Below are positions 17,577-27,281 of a DNA stretch of 64,000 bases, one piece after another. The stretch spans positions 124,001 to 188,000 of the forward strand of contig CAVRGS010000011.1 of assembly GCA_963720765.1 (NCBI GenBank), read 5' to 3'. Position 1 is the stretch's first letter, and every line of letters starts with the position of its first letter. The translations under genes were made by a program, and so were the position numbers. Source of the DNA: DASUAS01 sp963720765 (GTDB lineage: Bacteria; Actinomycetota; Acidimicrobiia; IMCC26256; DASPTH01). The notes beneath the pieces were generated by a model that worked only from the letters and a program-made list of their open reading frames with translations, was not told the origin of the DNA and did no database searches.

Positions 17577-18995
17577 GCGGCTCCTCCCGCGTCGTCTGCC
17601 GCCGCGGCAGTGCCTCGCAGCGCGGTCGCCACGAGCTCGAGGCCGACGGCCCGGCTCCCCTTCACGAGGACGGCGTCGCCGTGCCGGACGAAGCCGGCGA
17701 CCGACTCGAGCGCGGTGGCGGCGTCGGGCACTTCGGTGACCACGACCCCCGCGGCACGCGCGTGCTCGGCGAGCGGTGCGGTCTCGGGACCGACGGCGAC
17801 CAGCGCGTCGACGGCCGCGGCGCCGACCAGGTCACCCAACGCGGCGTGCTCCGGCGCGCTGAGGTCGCCGAGCTCGCGCATCTCGCCGAGGACGGCGACG
17901 CGGCGGCCCGGCGCATCGACGCGCGCCAGCGCCTCGAGCGCGGCAGCCATCGAGGACGGGTTGGCGTTGTAGGCGTCGTCGAGCACGACCACGCCGTCGA
18001 CGCTGCGGGCCACTTCCATGCGCCACGGTGCCGGTTGCACGTGCGCGAGCGCGGCGACGACGTCGTCGAACGGCACCCCGTGCGCGAGCGCGACCGCGGC
18101 GGCGAGCGAGGCGTTCACCACCTGGTGGGCTCCGCGCACGGCGAGGACGACCTCGCCGCTCCCCCACGGCGTCGACAGCCGGAAACGCGGGCGGAGGTCG
18201 GCGTCGAGGACGATGTCGGTGGCGCGCAGGTCGGCAGCAACGTCACCGGTGGAGACCGTGACCACGGTGGCGACGGTGCGGGCGGCGAGGCCCGGCGTGG
18301 CCGGGTCGCCGGCGTCGAGCACCGCGGTGCCCGTCGCCGGCAGCGCCTCGAGCAGCTCGCCCTTGACGCGCGCCACTCCCTCACGTCCACCGAGCGATCC
18401 TGCGTGCGCGAGGCCGATGTTGGTGATCACGCCGACGGTGGGACTCGCCACCGCACAGAGCGCGGCGATGTCGCCGTGGGCGCGCGCGCCCATCTCCAGC
18501 ACGAGCGCGTCGGTGTCGGTGGGGGCACTGAGCAGGGTGAGCGGAACTCCGGCCTCGTTGTTGTACGAGCCCGGGCTGGCGTGCAAGGTGAACGTGGGCG
18601 CGAGGGCGGCCGCGGTGAGGTCCTTGGTGCCGGTCTTGCCCGCCGAGCCGGTGATGCCGACGACGATGACATCGCGCGACGTCTCCCGCCCCAATGCGCC
18701 GCGTGCGGCTCGGCCGAGGTCGGCGAGGGCACCGAACGCATGGGCGACGCGCACGATCGCGCCACCGGCGGGCGGCCGATGTTCGCGGTCGTCCGTGACG
18801 ACGGCGACGCGCTGCGCCGCGGGCGAAGGCGTCGGGGACGAAGTCGTGACCGTCACGTTCGGCGACGAGGGCGATGAAGCAGGCGTCGGGCGTCGCGACG
18901 CGCGAGTCGATGACGAACGACGTCGCGCGCGCGTCAGGCGCACCGGTCAACGCACCGCTCGTGATGGCGGCGAGGTCGGTGGCGCTCAGCTCCAT
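17573..18995 (-). CDS. murF: UDP-MurNAc-tripeptide D-alanyl-D-alanine ligase MurF (one frame break)
   Basis: Adds D-Ala-D-Ala to complete the pentapeptide. The first 60 residues (MELSATDLAAITSGALTG and following) lie in one frame and the remainder in the next, joined by one extra base near 18822; the span is 3n+1. Seen: VVGITGSAGKTGTKDL P-loop, ASPGSYNNEAGVPLTLL, VLEMGARAHGDIA, VVLDDAYNANPSSM and GDAVLVKGSRAVGLE. ATG at 18995 overlaps the end of murE by 10 bp and has GGGGAGC upstream. Confidence 0.93.
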
Positions 18996-20525
18996 CCGAG
19001 CTCCCCCAACTCCTCGCGCGCGACGACGCGGTCGTCGAAGGACACCGTCTGGCCATGGCTGGTCTGTCCGGTCTCGTGCCCCTTGCCCGCGAGCACGACG
19101 ACGTCGCCCGGCTCGGCGTCGGCGAGCGCACCGGCGATCGCCGCCCGGCGGTCGAGCTCGACGCGCACCGCGGCCAGCACCGGCCAGGCCCGGGAGCACG
19201 GCGTCGGCGATGGCCTGCGGATCCTCGGAGCGGGGGTTGTCCGAGGTGAGGACGGCGATGTCGGCACCCTCGGCAACGGCCGCGCCCATGAGCGGGCGCT
19301 TCCCCGGATCACGGTCGCCGCCGCAGCCGAACACGCAGATCACCCGACCGGCGCCCCCAGCGAGGGGTCGGACCGCGGCCAGCACCCGGCCGAGCGCGTC
19401 GGGGGTGTGGGCGTAGTCGACCAACACGGCGAAGGGCTGGCCGGCGTCGACGCGCTCCATGCGCCCGGGCACGACCAGCGGGTCGGCGAGCCCCGCCACC
19501 ACGGAGGTGAAGGCGAAGCCCGCGGCCCGGGCGGTGGCGGCGGCGGCCAGCGCGTTGGCGACGTTGAACGAGCCGACGAGCGGCAGCTCGACCACGGCCT
19601 CCGCGCCGTCCCGGCGATCGACGATCGTCAGGCGCGTCGAGTGCGCGCCGAATGCCACGTCAGTCGCGCCGACGTCGGACCGGTCGTCGGCGACCGAGAA
19701 CGTCCACACGTCGAGGCCGTCACGGGCCGCGCGCGGCGCGAGCTCGACCCCGCGCGCGTCGTCGATGTTGATCGCGGCCGCCGGCGTACGCGCGCGTGTG
19801 AACAGCGATGCCTTCACGGCGAAGTACGCGTCGAGTGAACCGTGGTAATCGAGGTGCTCGTGACTCAGGTTGGTGAAGCACACCGCCGCGAACTGCACGC
19901 CGTCGACTCTGTGCTGGTGCAGCGCGTGTGACGACACCTCCATCGCGACCGTCGTCGTCCCCGCGTCGCGCATCCGCGCGAGCAGGGCCTGCAGCTCGCT
20001 CGCCTCGGGCGTGGTGTGCGCACTCGAGGTGGAGGTGGCGACGCTCTCCCCCGCCATCCGCGCGCCCACGGTGCCGACCACGCCGACGCGATCTCCGGCA
20101 CGCGTCGCGATCCGCTCGAGCAGGTAGGTGGTGGTCGTCTTGCCGTTGGTGCCGGTGACGCCGAGCACCCGCATCGCGGCCGACGGACGTTCGAACAGCG
20201 TGGCGGCGACGGGCCCGAGCGCGGCCCGCACGCTGGGCACCTCGACCTGGGCGACGGCGAGCGGCAGCGGTCGTTCGACGAGCAGCGCGACCGCACCCCG
20301 GGCCACCGCCTCGGCCGCGTGGTCGTGGCCGTCGGTGACTGCGCCGGGGATGCACGCGAAGCACGTCCCCGGGATCGCCTGGCGGCTGTCGTGGGTGATC
20401 GCCGTGATCTCGAGGTCCGGATCGCCGGCCCGAACGACCTGGTACCCGGCCCGGTCGAGACCGGCGAGCAGGTCGTGCCAGCGCACGCGCGGGCGTCCTC
20501 TCGGGTCGGTCACGGGATTGGTCAT
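18986..20525 (-). CDS. murE: UDP-MurNAc-tripeptide synthetase MurE (one frame break)
   Basis: Adds the third residue of the stem, presumably meso-diaminopimelate. Seen: DSRQAIPGTCFACIPG, VTGTNGKTTTTYLL, SSHALHQHRVDGV, NLSHEHLDYHGS, VDYAHTPDALGRVL, then TSDNPRSEDP. The last motif contains the D-N-P-R signature that binds meso-A2pm in MurE. The final 65 residues (AGKGHETGQ and on) follow one extra base near 19193. ATG at 20525 has no ribosome site; an in-frame GTG at 20648 overlaps the ftsI stop as GTGA and would add about 41 residues. I keep 20525 because known MurE proteins start close to this point. Confidence 0.92.
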
Positions 20526-20579
20526 CGCAGGGTACCGGGCACCGGTCGCGGGCCACGTGACGGCACCCTGGTCAGACCC

Positions 20580-20615
20580 GATCACCGGCCCGATCACCGG
20601 CCCGATCACCGGCCT
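20580..20615 (-). repeat. Three 12-bp tandem repeats between ftsI and murE
   Basis: GATCACCGGCCC occurs at 20580, 20592 and 20604 (last base differs in the third). If murE starts at 20648 this encodes a GPVI repeat; otherwise it is an untranslated spacer. Confidence 0.8.
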
Positions 20616-20644
20616 GATGCTTGGCCCGGTCGTCGGGGCCGCAC

Positions 20645-22292
20645 TCACGAGGTCGGCACCCGTTCGTACGTGAGCGCGAACCGCATGATCTCCTGGAACA
20701 CCGGGGCGGCGGCGTCAGCGCCGAAGATCGAGCCCTGGGGCGAGTCCATCACCACGATCGCCGCCAGCTTCGGGTCGCCGGCCGGCGCGAACCCCGCGAA
20801 CGACGCGTTGTACTCGCCGGTGTCGTACGGGGCCTTCGCCGCGGTGCCGGTCTTGCCCGCCACCGGGTACCCCGGGATCTGGGCCTTGATGCCGGTCCCC
20901 CTGCTCACCACGCTCTGCAGCATCCCGTTGACCGCGTCCGCGGTCGCCGGCGACACGACCTGGTGCGGTGCGGCCAGCGGCTCGTCGTGGCGGGCGCCGT
21001 CGGCGCCGATGGTCGCGGCGACCAGGCGCGGAGGGCGGGCCATGCCGTGGTTGGCGATGGTGGTGTACACGTCGAGCATCTGCATTGCGGTGACCGCGAT
21101 GCCGTAGCCGATCGGTACCGAACCGATGCTGGCGTCCGTGTAGTCGCGCTTCACGTCGAACGACGTTCCCGACGACTCTCCCGGGACCCCGAGGCCGGTG
21201 GGCTGCCCGAACCCGAAGGCGTTGATGTAGTTCGAGAGTCGGGTCGCGCCGAGCTGGCGCGCGATGGTGATCGTGCCGACGTTCGACGAGTAGGTGAGGA
21301 TGTCCGACGCGGTCATCGACGACGGGTGCTCCTCGGCGTCCTCGAAGTTGTAACCACCGATGTCGATGCTCTGCCCGACGTTGTCGAATTGCGTGTCGGG
21401 CGACACCACGCCTTCCTGGATCGCGCCGGCCATCGTGATCACCTTGTTGGTGGAGCCGGGTTCGTAGACATCGGCAACCGGTCGGTTGCTCTCGGTCGCG
21501 GGCGCGACCTGCGCGGGCGCGGTGTCGGTCGCACCATCGACGGTCGCCATCGCGAGCACGTCACCGGTCTGCACGTCCACGACGATCGCGGTACCGCCGC
21601 GCGCGTTCATCGACGTCACGCCGTTGAGCAGCGACTGCTCGGTCGTCCACTGCAACGACGAGTCGATGGTGAGCACGACGTCCTCGCCGCGCTTGGCCGG
21701 CGACACCTGACGCTCACCGCCGGGGATGTCGTTGCCCTGCGGGTCGCGCTCCACCTGCGCGCTGGCCGGGCTTGCCGGTGAGCAGCGAGTCGTAGTGGTA
21801 CTCCATGCCCGCGAGGCCGGTGTTGTCGGTACCGACGAAGCCCACGACTGGTCCCGCGACCGAGCCGTTGGGATAGAAGCGGCGCGACTCGTCCTGGAAC
21901 GAGATGCCGACGAGGCCGAGGTCGCGCACTCGCTTGGCAGTGGCGTCGTCGACCTTGCGGGCCACGTACGCGAACGCGCTCTTGTGGTTCGAGAGGCGTG
22001 CCTCGAGCTCGGCCTGGTCGACCTGGACGATCGGCGCCAGCTTCGCCGCGTACACCAGCGGTTCCTTGATCACGCGGGGGTCGGCGACGATGGTGGTCTG
22101 CGGCACCGAGACGGCCAGGACCTTGCCGGTGCGGTCGAAGATGTTGCCCCGCTCCGCCGGGATCGTGACGGTGCGCACGCGCTGTCCGAGCCCGAGCGAC
22201 GCGAGGTGGGTGCGGTCACGCGCCTGCAGTTCGAAGAGACGCACCCCGATGCCGGCGAACGCGAGCACGGTGACGAGGACGATGCCGAGCAC
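20645..22292 (-). CDS. ftsI: Septal transpeptidase FtsI / class B PBP (one frame break, start uncertain)
   Basis: Cross-links septal peptidoglycan. Single N-terminal membrane helix (VLGIVLVTVLAFAGIGVRLF), dimerisation domain with RGNIFDRTGKVLAV, then the penicillin-binding fold: active-site EPGSTNKV (Ser-x-x-Lys), YSSNVGTI (SxN) and GKTGTAAKAP (KTG). One extra base near 21763 in the GKPG linker. The frame is open upstream of the GTG at 22292 with Arg/Pro-rich residues, but no canonical start exists before an in-frame TAG. An ATG at 22390 in another frame would require two further insertions, so the true N-terminus may be longer. Confidence 0.93.
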
Positions 22293-22528
22293 GCGCGCAC
22301 GGATGGGCGGCAGCGGGCGGTTCGGCTCGCGCTTCGGACGGGTCGTGGTGCGCGGACGAGCCGGAGCCTGACGGGCGACCGGTCGGCCATGACGCGCCGG
22401 TGCCCGAGCAGCGGCGGCTCGGGCCGGCGCGCGGCGCGGACCGCGCTACGGGCGCGCGCGCGGACCCGCGCGCCGGACGGCGCGCGGGGACGGGCCCTGA
22501 CGCGGGCGTGCGGCGGACGCCGCGCGGA

Positions 22529-23034
22529 TCACGGCTGCTGGGGGCCAAGGCTCGATTTCGTCTTCGACCAATCGGCGATGGTCTCGGCGGTCGATCCGTC
22601 GTCGGTCCTGGGCATCGGCGCGTCGGGGACGTAGAGGTACTGCGCAGGTTCCGGCGGGAGCACCAGGCCCAGGCGCTCCGCCTCCTGGATCACTCGCTGC
22701 GGAGAGGCGAGCAGCGACGAGGTGAGGCGGCGCTGCTCGTAGACGCGCTGCTCCTTCGCGATCTGGCCGTTGAGGCGATCGAGCTCCATCTGGTGCTGCG
22801 CGAGCACCACGTGGAACACCACGGCGGTGACGAGGGTGAACAAGGTCACGATCGCGAGCAGCGCACCGACTCGTCCGATCGCCAACGGACGGGTGCCGGC
22901 GCCCGTACCAGAGTTCGCGCGCGCCTTCGCGCGCGCGTCGTCGAGCGCGTCGTGCCGCGCGTCGAGGCCGTGCGCGCGGTCGTCGAGCGGGTGCCGGCGC
23001 GCGCGCGGCGAGGGGGTGCTGCAATCGTGGTCAC
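22529..23034 (-). CDS. ftsL: Cell division protein FtsL (frame uncertain at N-terminus)
   Basis: About 168 aa. Basic cytoplasmic N-terminus, one transmembrane helix (VGALLAIVTLFTLVTAVVFHVV), then a leucine-zipper-like periplasmic coiled coil (MELDRLNGQIAKEQ) and a Pro-rich end. The family is recognised by position between rsmH and ftsI and by this topology, as sequences are poorly conserved. A GTG at 23034 gives the GTGA overlap with rsmH, but reaching the conserved frame needs two extra bases removed between about 22985 and 23025. The span is 3n+2, as expected. Confidence 0.8.
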
Positions 23035-23976
23035 GAGCCGAGCCGCTCCACCGCACGCAGGCGGGCGCTCTTGGCGCGCGGGTTGGCCTCGACCTCCTCA
23101 TCGGACGGCTTCAGCGCGCGCCGGGTGACCAGGCGCGTCGAGCGCGTTGCGGGTGCGGCGCGGCAGGCCGGTGGGCACGTACCCCGGCTCCTCGGTGCGC
23201 GACCAGTCGGCGAAGCGCTCCTTCACGATGCGGTCCTCGAGCGAGTGGTACGCGAGCACGACGACGCGACCCTCGGGCTTGAGGAGGTGCACCGACTCGT
23301 CGAGCCCCGCCTCGAGGCTCGGCAGTTCGCGGTTGACCTCCATGCGGATGGCCTGGAACGTGCGGCGAGCGGGGTGGCCGCCGCGCCGGCGGGCGGGCGC
23401 GGGGATCCCCCGCTTCACCGCGTCGACCAGCTCGCCGGTGCTGCGCAGCGGGCGGGCCGCCACGATCTCCGCTGCGATCCGGCGCGCGTAGCGCTCCTCA
23501 CCGTTGCGGGCGATGAGCGCGGCGAGGTCGGACTCCGAGTACTCGTTCACCACGGTCTCCGCGGTGAGCGTCTGCACGCTGTCCATGCGCATGTCGAGCG
23601 GGGCCGCGTCGGCCCAGTACGAGAAGCCTCGCACGGGGCGATCGAGTTGCGGACTGCTCACGCCGAGGTCGAACAAGATCGCCACGATTTCCTCGTTTCC
23701 CACGATTTCGGCGACTCGTTCGAAGCCGCCCTGCACGATGCGGACCCGATCCCCGAAGGGTTCGAGCGCCGCTCCCGCCGCTGCCACGGCGACGGGGTCT
23801 CGGTCGATCCCGAGGAGATGGAGGTCGGGACGAGCCGTGAGCAGCAACTTCGAGTGGCCCCCGCCACCCACCGTTGCGTCCACGACCAGACCCGTCGGCA
23901 CCGGGGTCACGAGCTCCGTGACTTCCGCTGCCATCACCGGGAGGTGTGCGAAGTCACCGGCCAGCTCTTCAGCCAT
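23031..23976 (-). CDS. rsmH: 16S rRNA m4C1402 methyltransferase RsmH (one frame break)
   Basis: SAM-dependent methyltransferase acting on 16S rRNA. Begins MAEELAGDFAHLPVMAAEV; seen: VVDATVGGGGHSKLLL (SAM site), GIDRDPVAV, ILFDLGVSSPQLDRPVRGFSY, DMRMDS, and VLAYHSLEDRIVKERF. The last about 30 residues (LVTRRALKPSDEEVEANPR, AKSARLRAVERLGS) follow one extra base near 23136. Start chosen at the ATG 23976. Confidence 0.93.
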
Positions 23977-24137
23977 GGCTCCGCCTCCCGATCCGTTGTC
24001 TCCCCGAGACCGCCACCGGCCCCCCGGACGCATCGGCGAAAGCGAAGCGGGCGGAAGGGGCGCTTGCGCCGCGCCGCCCGGGGGGCTGGTGGCGGGCCCG
24101 CAGGCTCACCGTTGTCAATGTGTCGCCGTCTCGTGTG

Positions 24138-24566
24138 TCAGATGCCGAAGTCGGGCAGTTCGTCCGACTCGGTGAGCGCTTCCGCACCCAGGCGGTCGAG
24201 CTCGAGCCAGCGGTCGCGGTCCCAGATCTCGATCCGGGAGTACAGGCCGACGACCATCACCTCACGCTCGAGGTGGGCGAACTCCCGGAGGTTCCCGGGC
24301 AGCGCGACCCGACCCTGCTTGTCGGGCTGGATCTCGCTGGTACCGCCGAAGAAGACCCGAGCCGCGTTGAGCTCCCTGGGTCCCCGCTTCGACTGCTCGC
24401 GGATCTGGCTCGCCACCTGCTCGAACTCCTCCGGCGTGAACACCGAGAGGCAACCGCCCTTGCCCTTCGTCACGAACGCGCCGTCAGCGAGCTGATCCCG
24501 GTACTTGGCCGGGAGGATGACCCTCCCCTTGGTGTCCAGGGAGTGCTGGAACTCTCCCAGGAACAT
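24138..24566 (-). CDS. mraZ: Division/cell wall cluster transcriptional repressor MraZ
   Basis: 142 aa, intact. AbrB-like protein with two swapped-hairpin DNA-binding repeats that controls the dcw cluster. MFLGEFQHSLDTKGRVILPA and DKQGRVALPGNLREF are the two conserved DxKGR motifs. ATG at 24566 has GAGGG upstream; longer in-frame extensions add unlikely basic sequence. First gene of the cluster, 161 bp upstream of rsmH. Confidence 0.96.
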   Translation of the reverse strand: MFLGEFQHSLDTKGRVILPAKYRDQLADGAFVTKGKGGCLSVFTPEEFEQVASQIREQSKRGPRELNAARVFFGGTSEIQPDKQGRVALPGNLREFAHLEREVMVVGLYSRIEIWDRDRWLELDRLGAEALTESDELPDFGI

Positions 24567-24655
24567 CCGGAATCCCTCGCCTCTCGGTCCTCGTCCGCCC
24601 CTCGGGGCATCTCGTGCGCCCCCTGCGAGGCGTTTCCAGGGCGGTGACCTCCCGT

Positions 24656-24685
24656 CCACTCCACTTGGTCACCACTTCACTCCAT
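24656..24685 (-). promoter_or_regulatory. Three MraZ-box-like direct repeats upstream of mraZ
   Basis: Read on the minus strand: ATGGAGTGA (24677-24685), GTGGTGACC (24667-24675) and GTGGAGTGG (24656-24664), spaced 10-11 bp. MraZ is known to bind tandem TGG-rich boxes about one helical turn apart in its own promoter region. They lie just downstream of the predicted -10, where repressor binding would block transcription. Confidence 0.6.
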
Positions 24686-24693
24686 TTCGTGGC

Positions 24694-24722
24694 ACCCTAC
24701 ACCCCTCTCCCCCACTCTTCAA
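24694..24722 (-). promoter_or_regulatory. Promoter of the dcw cluster
   Basis: TTGAAG (24717-24722) and TAGGGT (24694-24699) on the minus strand with exactly 17 bp between, followed by the MraZ-box-like repeats and the mraZ ribosome site. Confidence 0.6.
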
Positions 24723-25283
24723 CCCACATCGCTCCCTTTTTCGCCCCGGAGCCCCACCAGCCACTCGAACCTCGCCCCGGCCGCTCTCGCGCGCCGCGTG
24801 CCACCGAGGTCCCGGCCGGCGAGGGGCGGTGTGAGCAGCTGCGCGCGTGGGACGACGGCGTCGAGCCGAAGGGATCGCCGAGCACCGCGAGATCCAGGCC
24901 GTCGATCCCGACGCGCTCGACGACGACCCCGAGGCCGTGCGCCTCCTGGCGTCCGATCACCCGTCGTGCAACCCGGGCAGGGGTCTGATGCGGACACGAC
25001 CGCGGTCGACTCGGACGATCTTCCAGGTCAGAGTCGCCCTCGAGGACGTCTCGCCGCAACCCCTCGTGCGCACACTGGCGCGACAACTGCATCGACTCGG
25101 CCGCAGCCGCGACCGTCGACCCGACTCGATCAACCCGACCTGACGACGTCGACCCTCTGGCGTGCGTGGAGCGTCACGGTGCATCGAGCGCTCCTCGGGC
25201 GTTGTGGATGCCTTCGACAGCTCCACACCCGCCCGGAGGGCTCACTACTCAGCGGATGTCACCAACGTCCCGAGGTACTTCAC
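24723..25283. other. 560-bp gap between mraZ and the HNH gene, no confident gene
   Basis: Open frames exist on both strands. On plus, a 98-codon frame (24847-25143) contains a GC3-rich stretch around DPDALDDDPEAVRLLASDHP and later IFQVRVALEDVSP. On minus, an overlapping frame through 24850-24960 reads GLGVVVERVGIDGLDLAVLG and is equally GC3-rich. Neither has a clear start or a recognised domain, so I call none. Confidence 0.4.
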
Positions 25284-25775
25284 CTAGGCGGGGAGGTAGG
25301 GCTCCCAGTCGGGATCGATGGACCCCGCGCTGGCGACGATCCAGAGGTTGGCTTGAGGTTCACGCGGTGGATGCGGGAGCCGCAGCCCGACCTCGGACAG
25401 CAGGCGGTCCTCCTTGCGCGAGTTGCACGAGCGGCACGACGCGACCACGTTGTCCCAGGCGTGAGGACCGCCGCGCGAACGAGGCACCACGTGGTCGATG
25501 TTCTCGGCGGCACGGTTGCAGTACTGGCAGCGGTGACCGTCGCGGGCGAACACCGCGCGCCGAGAGAGCGGGACCCGGTTGCGGTACGGCACGCGCACGA
25601 AGTGGTGCAGCCGGATCACCGAGGGGATCGGCAGCTGGGCGCGCTCGGAGTGCAGGACCGCGCCGTTGCGGACGATGATCTCGGCCTTCTCCTTCAGCAC
25701 GAGCACCACGGCCCGGCGCATCGGCACGACGCAGAGGGGCTCGAAGCTGGCGTTGAGCAGCAGGGCTCTTCCCAA
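25284..25775 (-). CDS. HNH endonuclease family protein
   Basis: 163 aa, intact. N-terminal segment LLLNASFEPLCVVPMRRAVV is typical of the actinobacterial HNH group next to cell-wall genes. The nuclease core reads VFARDGHRCQYCNRAAENID, HVVPRSRGG, WDNVVASCRSCNSRKEDR, with two CxxC zinc pairs and the HNH catalytic His/Asn/His. The substrate is unknown; the wide conservation suggests a housekeeping role rather than a restriction enzyme. Confidence 0.9.
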   Translation of the reverse strand: MGRALLLNASFEPLCVVPMRRAVVLVLKEKAEIIVRNGAVLHSERAQLPIPSVIRLHHFVRVPYRNRVPLSRRAVFARDGHRCQYCNRAAENIDHVVPRSRGGPHAWDNVVASCRSCNSRKEDRLLSEVGLRLPHPPREPQANLWIVASAGSIDPDWEPYLPA

Positions 25776-25915
25776 GCGTCGGCACCTCCCTGATCAGGAC
25801 GGCCTCCGATCCGGTCGGCCGGTCGTGTTCGGCGGCGAGTCTACCGGGGCACCATTTTGCGTTCGGTCGATTCCGCTTCGCGAACCGACCACCCGGGTTG
25901 CTCGGAAGCGCCCCG

Positions 25916-26185
25916 CTACACCTCGTTCTTGCACCAGTCGAGGTAGTCGACCAGGTCGTGGGGGTCGGGACGGCCGTCGCCGCCGTACTGGGTCTCGAAC
26001 CGGAACCGCAGGTACTCGGGATCGGGCAACGGGAGGAACGGCGCCCGCGTCCACCACCGGCGCCGGGCCAGGCGCAGCGCCTGCACGAGCGCGATCCACC
26101 ACAGTCGCGGTCGCGCCAGGACGAGCAGCGTGGCCCGCCACCAGAACGACGGGCCGGGCAACGGGGGCGACGGCTCGTACGTCAT
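25916..26185 (-). CDS. Small conserved hypothetical protein next to moxR
   Basis: 89 aa, no domain assigned. Rich in Trp and Arg: PSFWWRATLLVLARPRLW, RRRWWTRAPFLPLPDP, then YLRFRFETQYGGDG and a terminal VDYLDWCKNEV. Looks like a short amphipathic or membrane-associated N-terminal half plus a soluble C-terminal half. The Trp/Arg pattern and the acidic end look like a real protein. Starts divergently from moxR, 105 bp away. Confidence 0.75.
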   Translation of the reverse strand: MTYEPSPPLPGPSFWWRATLLVLARPRLWWIALVQALRLARRRWWTRAPFLPLPDPEYLRFRFETQYGGDGRPDPHDLVDYLDWCKNEV

Positions 26186-26219
26186 GCGTGCGCACGGTAC
26201 CCGCACCGCCGCGCCCGGC

Positions 26220-26241
26220 CTGACGCAGCCTGCTGACGCAG
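26220..26241. repeat. 9-bp direct repeat between divergent genes, upstream of moxR
   Basis: CTGACGCAG occurs at 26220-26228 and 26233-26241, 13 bp apart start to start. A TACCGT -10-like hexamer follows at 26261-26266. Possible regulator site; weak evidence. Confidence 0.35.
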
Positions 26242-26290
26242 GACGCGCGAGGCCCTCTGGTACCGTCGTGACCCCGCTCTGGAGGTGTTC

Positions 26291-27271
26291 GTGGTTCAGC
26301 CCGCCACCGCGCCGAGCCGCGACTCGTCGTTCGGCCGGCTGTTCTCCGCCCTGCTCGGCAACGTCGAGCGCGTCATCCAGGGCAAGCGCGAACAGGTGCA
26401 CCTCGCCCTCGTCTGCCTGCTCGCCGAAGGCCACCTCCTCATCGAGGACGTCCCCGGCGTGGGCAAGACCTCGCTGGCCAAGGCGATCGCCGCCTCGATC
26501 GGTGGCACCTGCAACCGCATCCAGTTCACCCCCGACCTCCTGCCGTCCGACGTGACCGGCGTGTCGGTGTGGAACCGCGGCGCCGACGAGTTCCAGTTCC
26601 GTCCGGGTGGTGTCTTCGCCAACGTGCTGCTCGCCGACGAGATCAACCGGGCCTCGCCCAAGACGCAGTCGGCGTTGCTCGAGGCCATGGAGGAGCGCCA
26701 GGTCACCGTCGACGCGCACACCTACCGACTCCCGCGGCCGTTCATGGTGATCGCCACCCAGAACCCGATCGAGCTCGAGGGCACCTATCCCCTGCCCGAG
26801 GCGCAGCTCGACCGCTTCCTCATGCGGCTCCCGATGGGCTACCCGGCCCGCGAGGCCGAAGCCGCGATCCTCGACTCGCAGGGCGAGCCCACTGCGTCGG
26901 TCGACTCCCTCTCGGCGGTGGTGTCCGCCGTCGACGTCGCCGAGGCCGCGTCGATGGTGCCGTCGGTGCACGTGGCGCCGGAGGTGCGCGACTACGTGCT
27001 CGACATCGTCGCCGCGTCGCGCCGTCATCCCGATCTGATGCTCGGTGCGAGCCCCCGCGGCTCGCTCTCGTTGCAGCGCGCCGCACGCGCGCTGGCCGCC
27101 AGCTTCGGACGCAACTACGTGCTCCCCGACGACGTGAAGCGCGTCGCCCCACCGGTGCTCGAGCATCGACTCCTCGTCGCACCCGACGCGCAGCTGCGGG
27201 GCGTGAGCGCCGACGACGTCGTGCGGGGGATCCTGGCGGCGGTGACGGTGCCCGGCGCCACCGCCGGGTGA
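26291..27271 (+). CDS. MoxR-family AAA+ ATPase
   Basis: 326 aa, intact. Chaperone-type AAA+ ATPase of the MoxR (APE2220/RavA-like) family. Walker A EDVPGVGKTSLAKA, Walker B VLLADEINRASPKTQ, sensor ATQNPIELEGTYPLPEAQLDRF, and arginine-finger region GASPRGSLSL. GTG 26291 is preferred over GTG 26285 because GGAGG (26281-26285) then has normal spacing. Followed 10 bp later by DUF58 and then the transglutaminase: the classical moxR-DUF58-TGase operon, thought to assemble or activate a membrane complex. Confidence 0.94.
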   Translation: MVQPATAPSRDSSFGRLFSALLGNVERVIQGKREQVHLALVCLLAEGHLLIEDVPGVGKTSLAKAIAASIGGTCNRIQFTPDLLPSDVTGVSVWNRGADEFQFRPGGVFANVLLADEINRASPKTQSALLEAMEERQVTVDAHTYRLPRPFMVIATQNPIELEGTYPLPEAQLDRFLMRLPMGYPAREAEAAILDSQGEPTASVDSLSAVVSAVDVAEAASMVPSVHVAPEVRDYVLDIVAASRRHPDLMLGASPRGSLSLQRAARALAASFGRNYVLPDDVKRVAPPVLEHRLLVAPDAQLRGVSADDVVRGILAAVTVPGATAG

Positions 27272-27281
27272 ACCGCCCGAC

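Noticed and set aside
25284..25775. HNH protein as part of a restriction or homing element
   Set aside because: No methyltransferase, intron or repeat nearby. The N-terminal segment fits the conserved stand-alone actinobacterial group.
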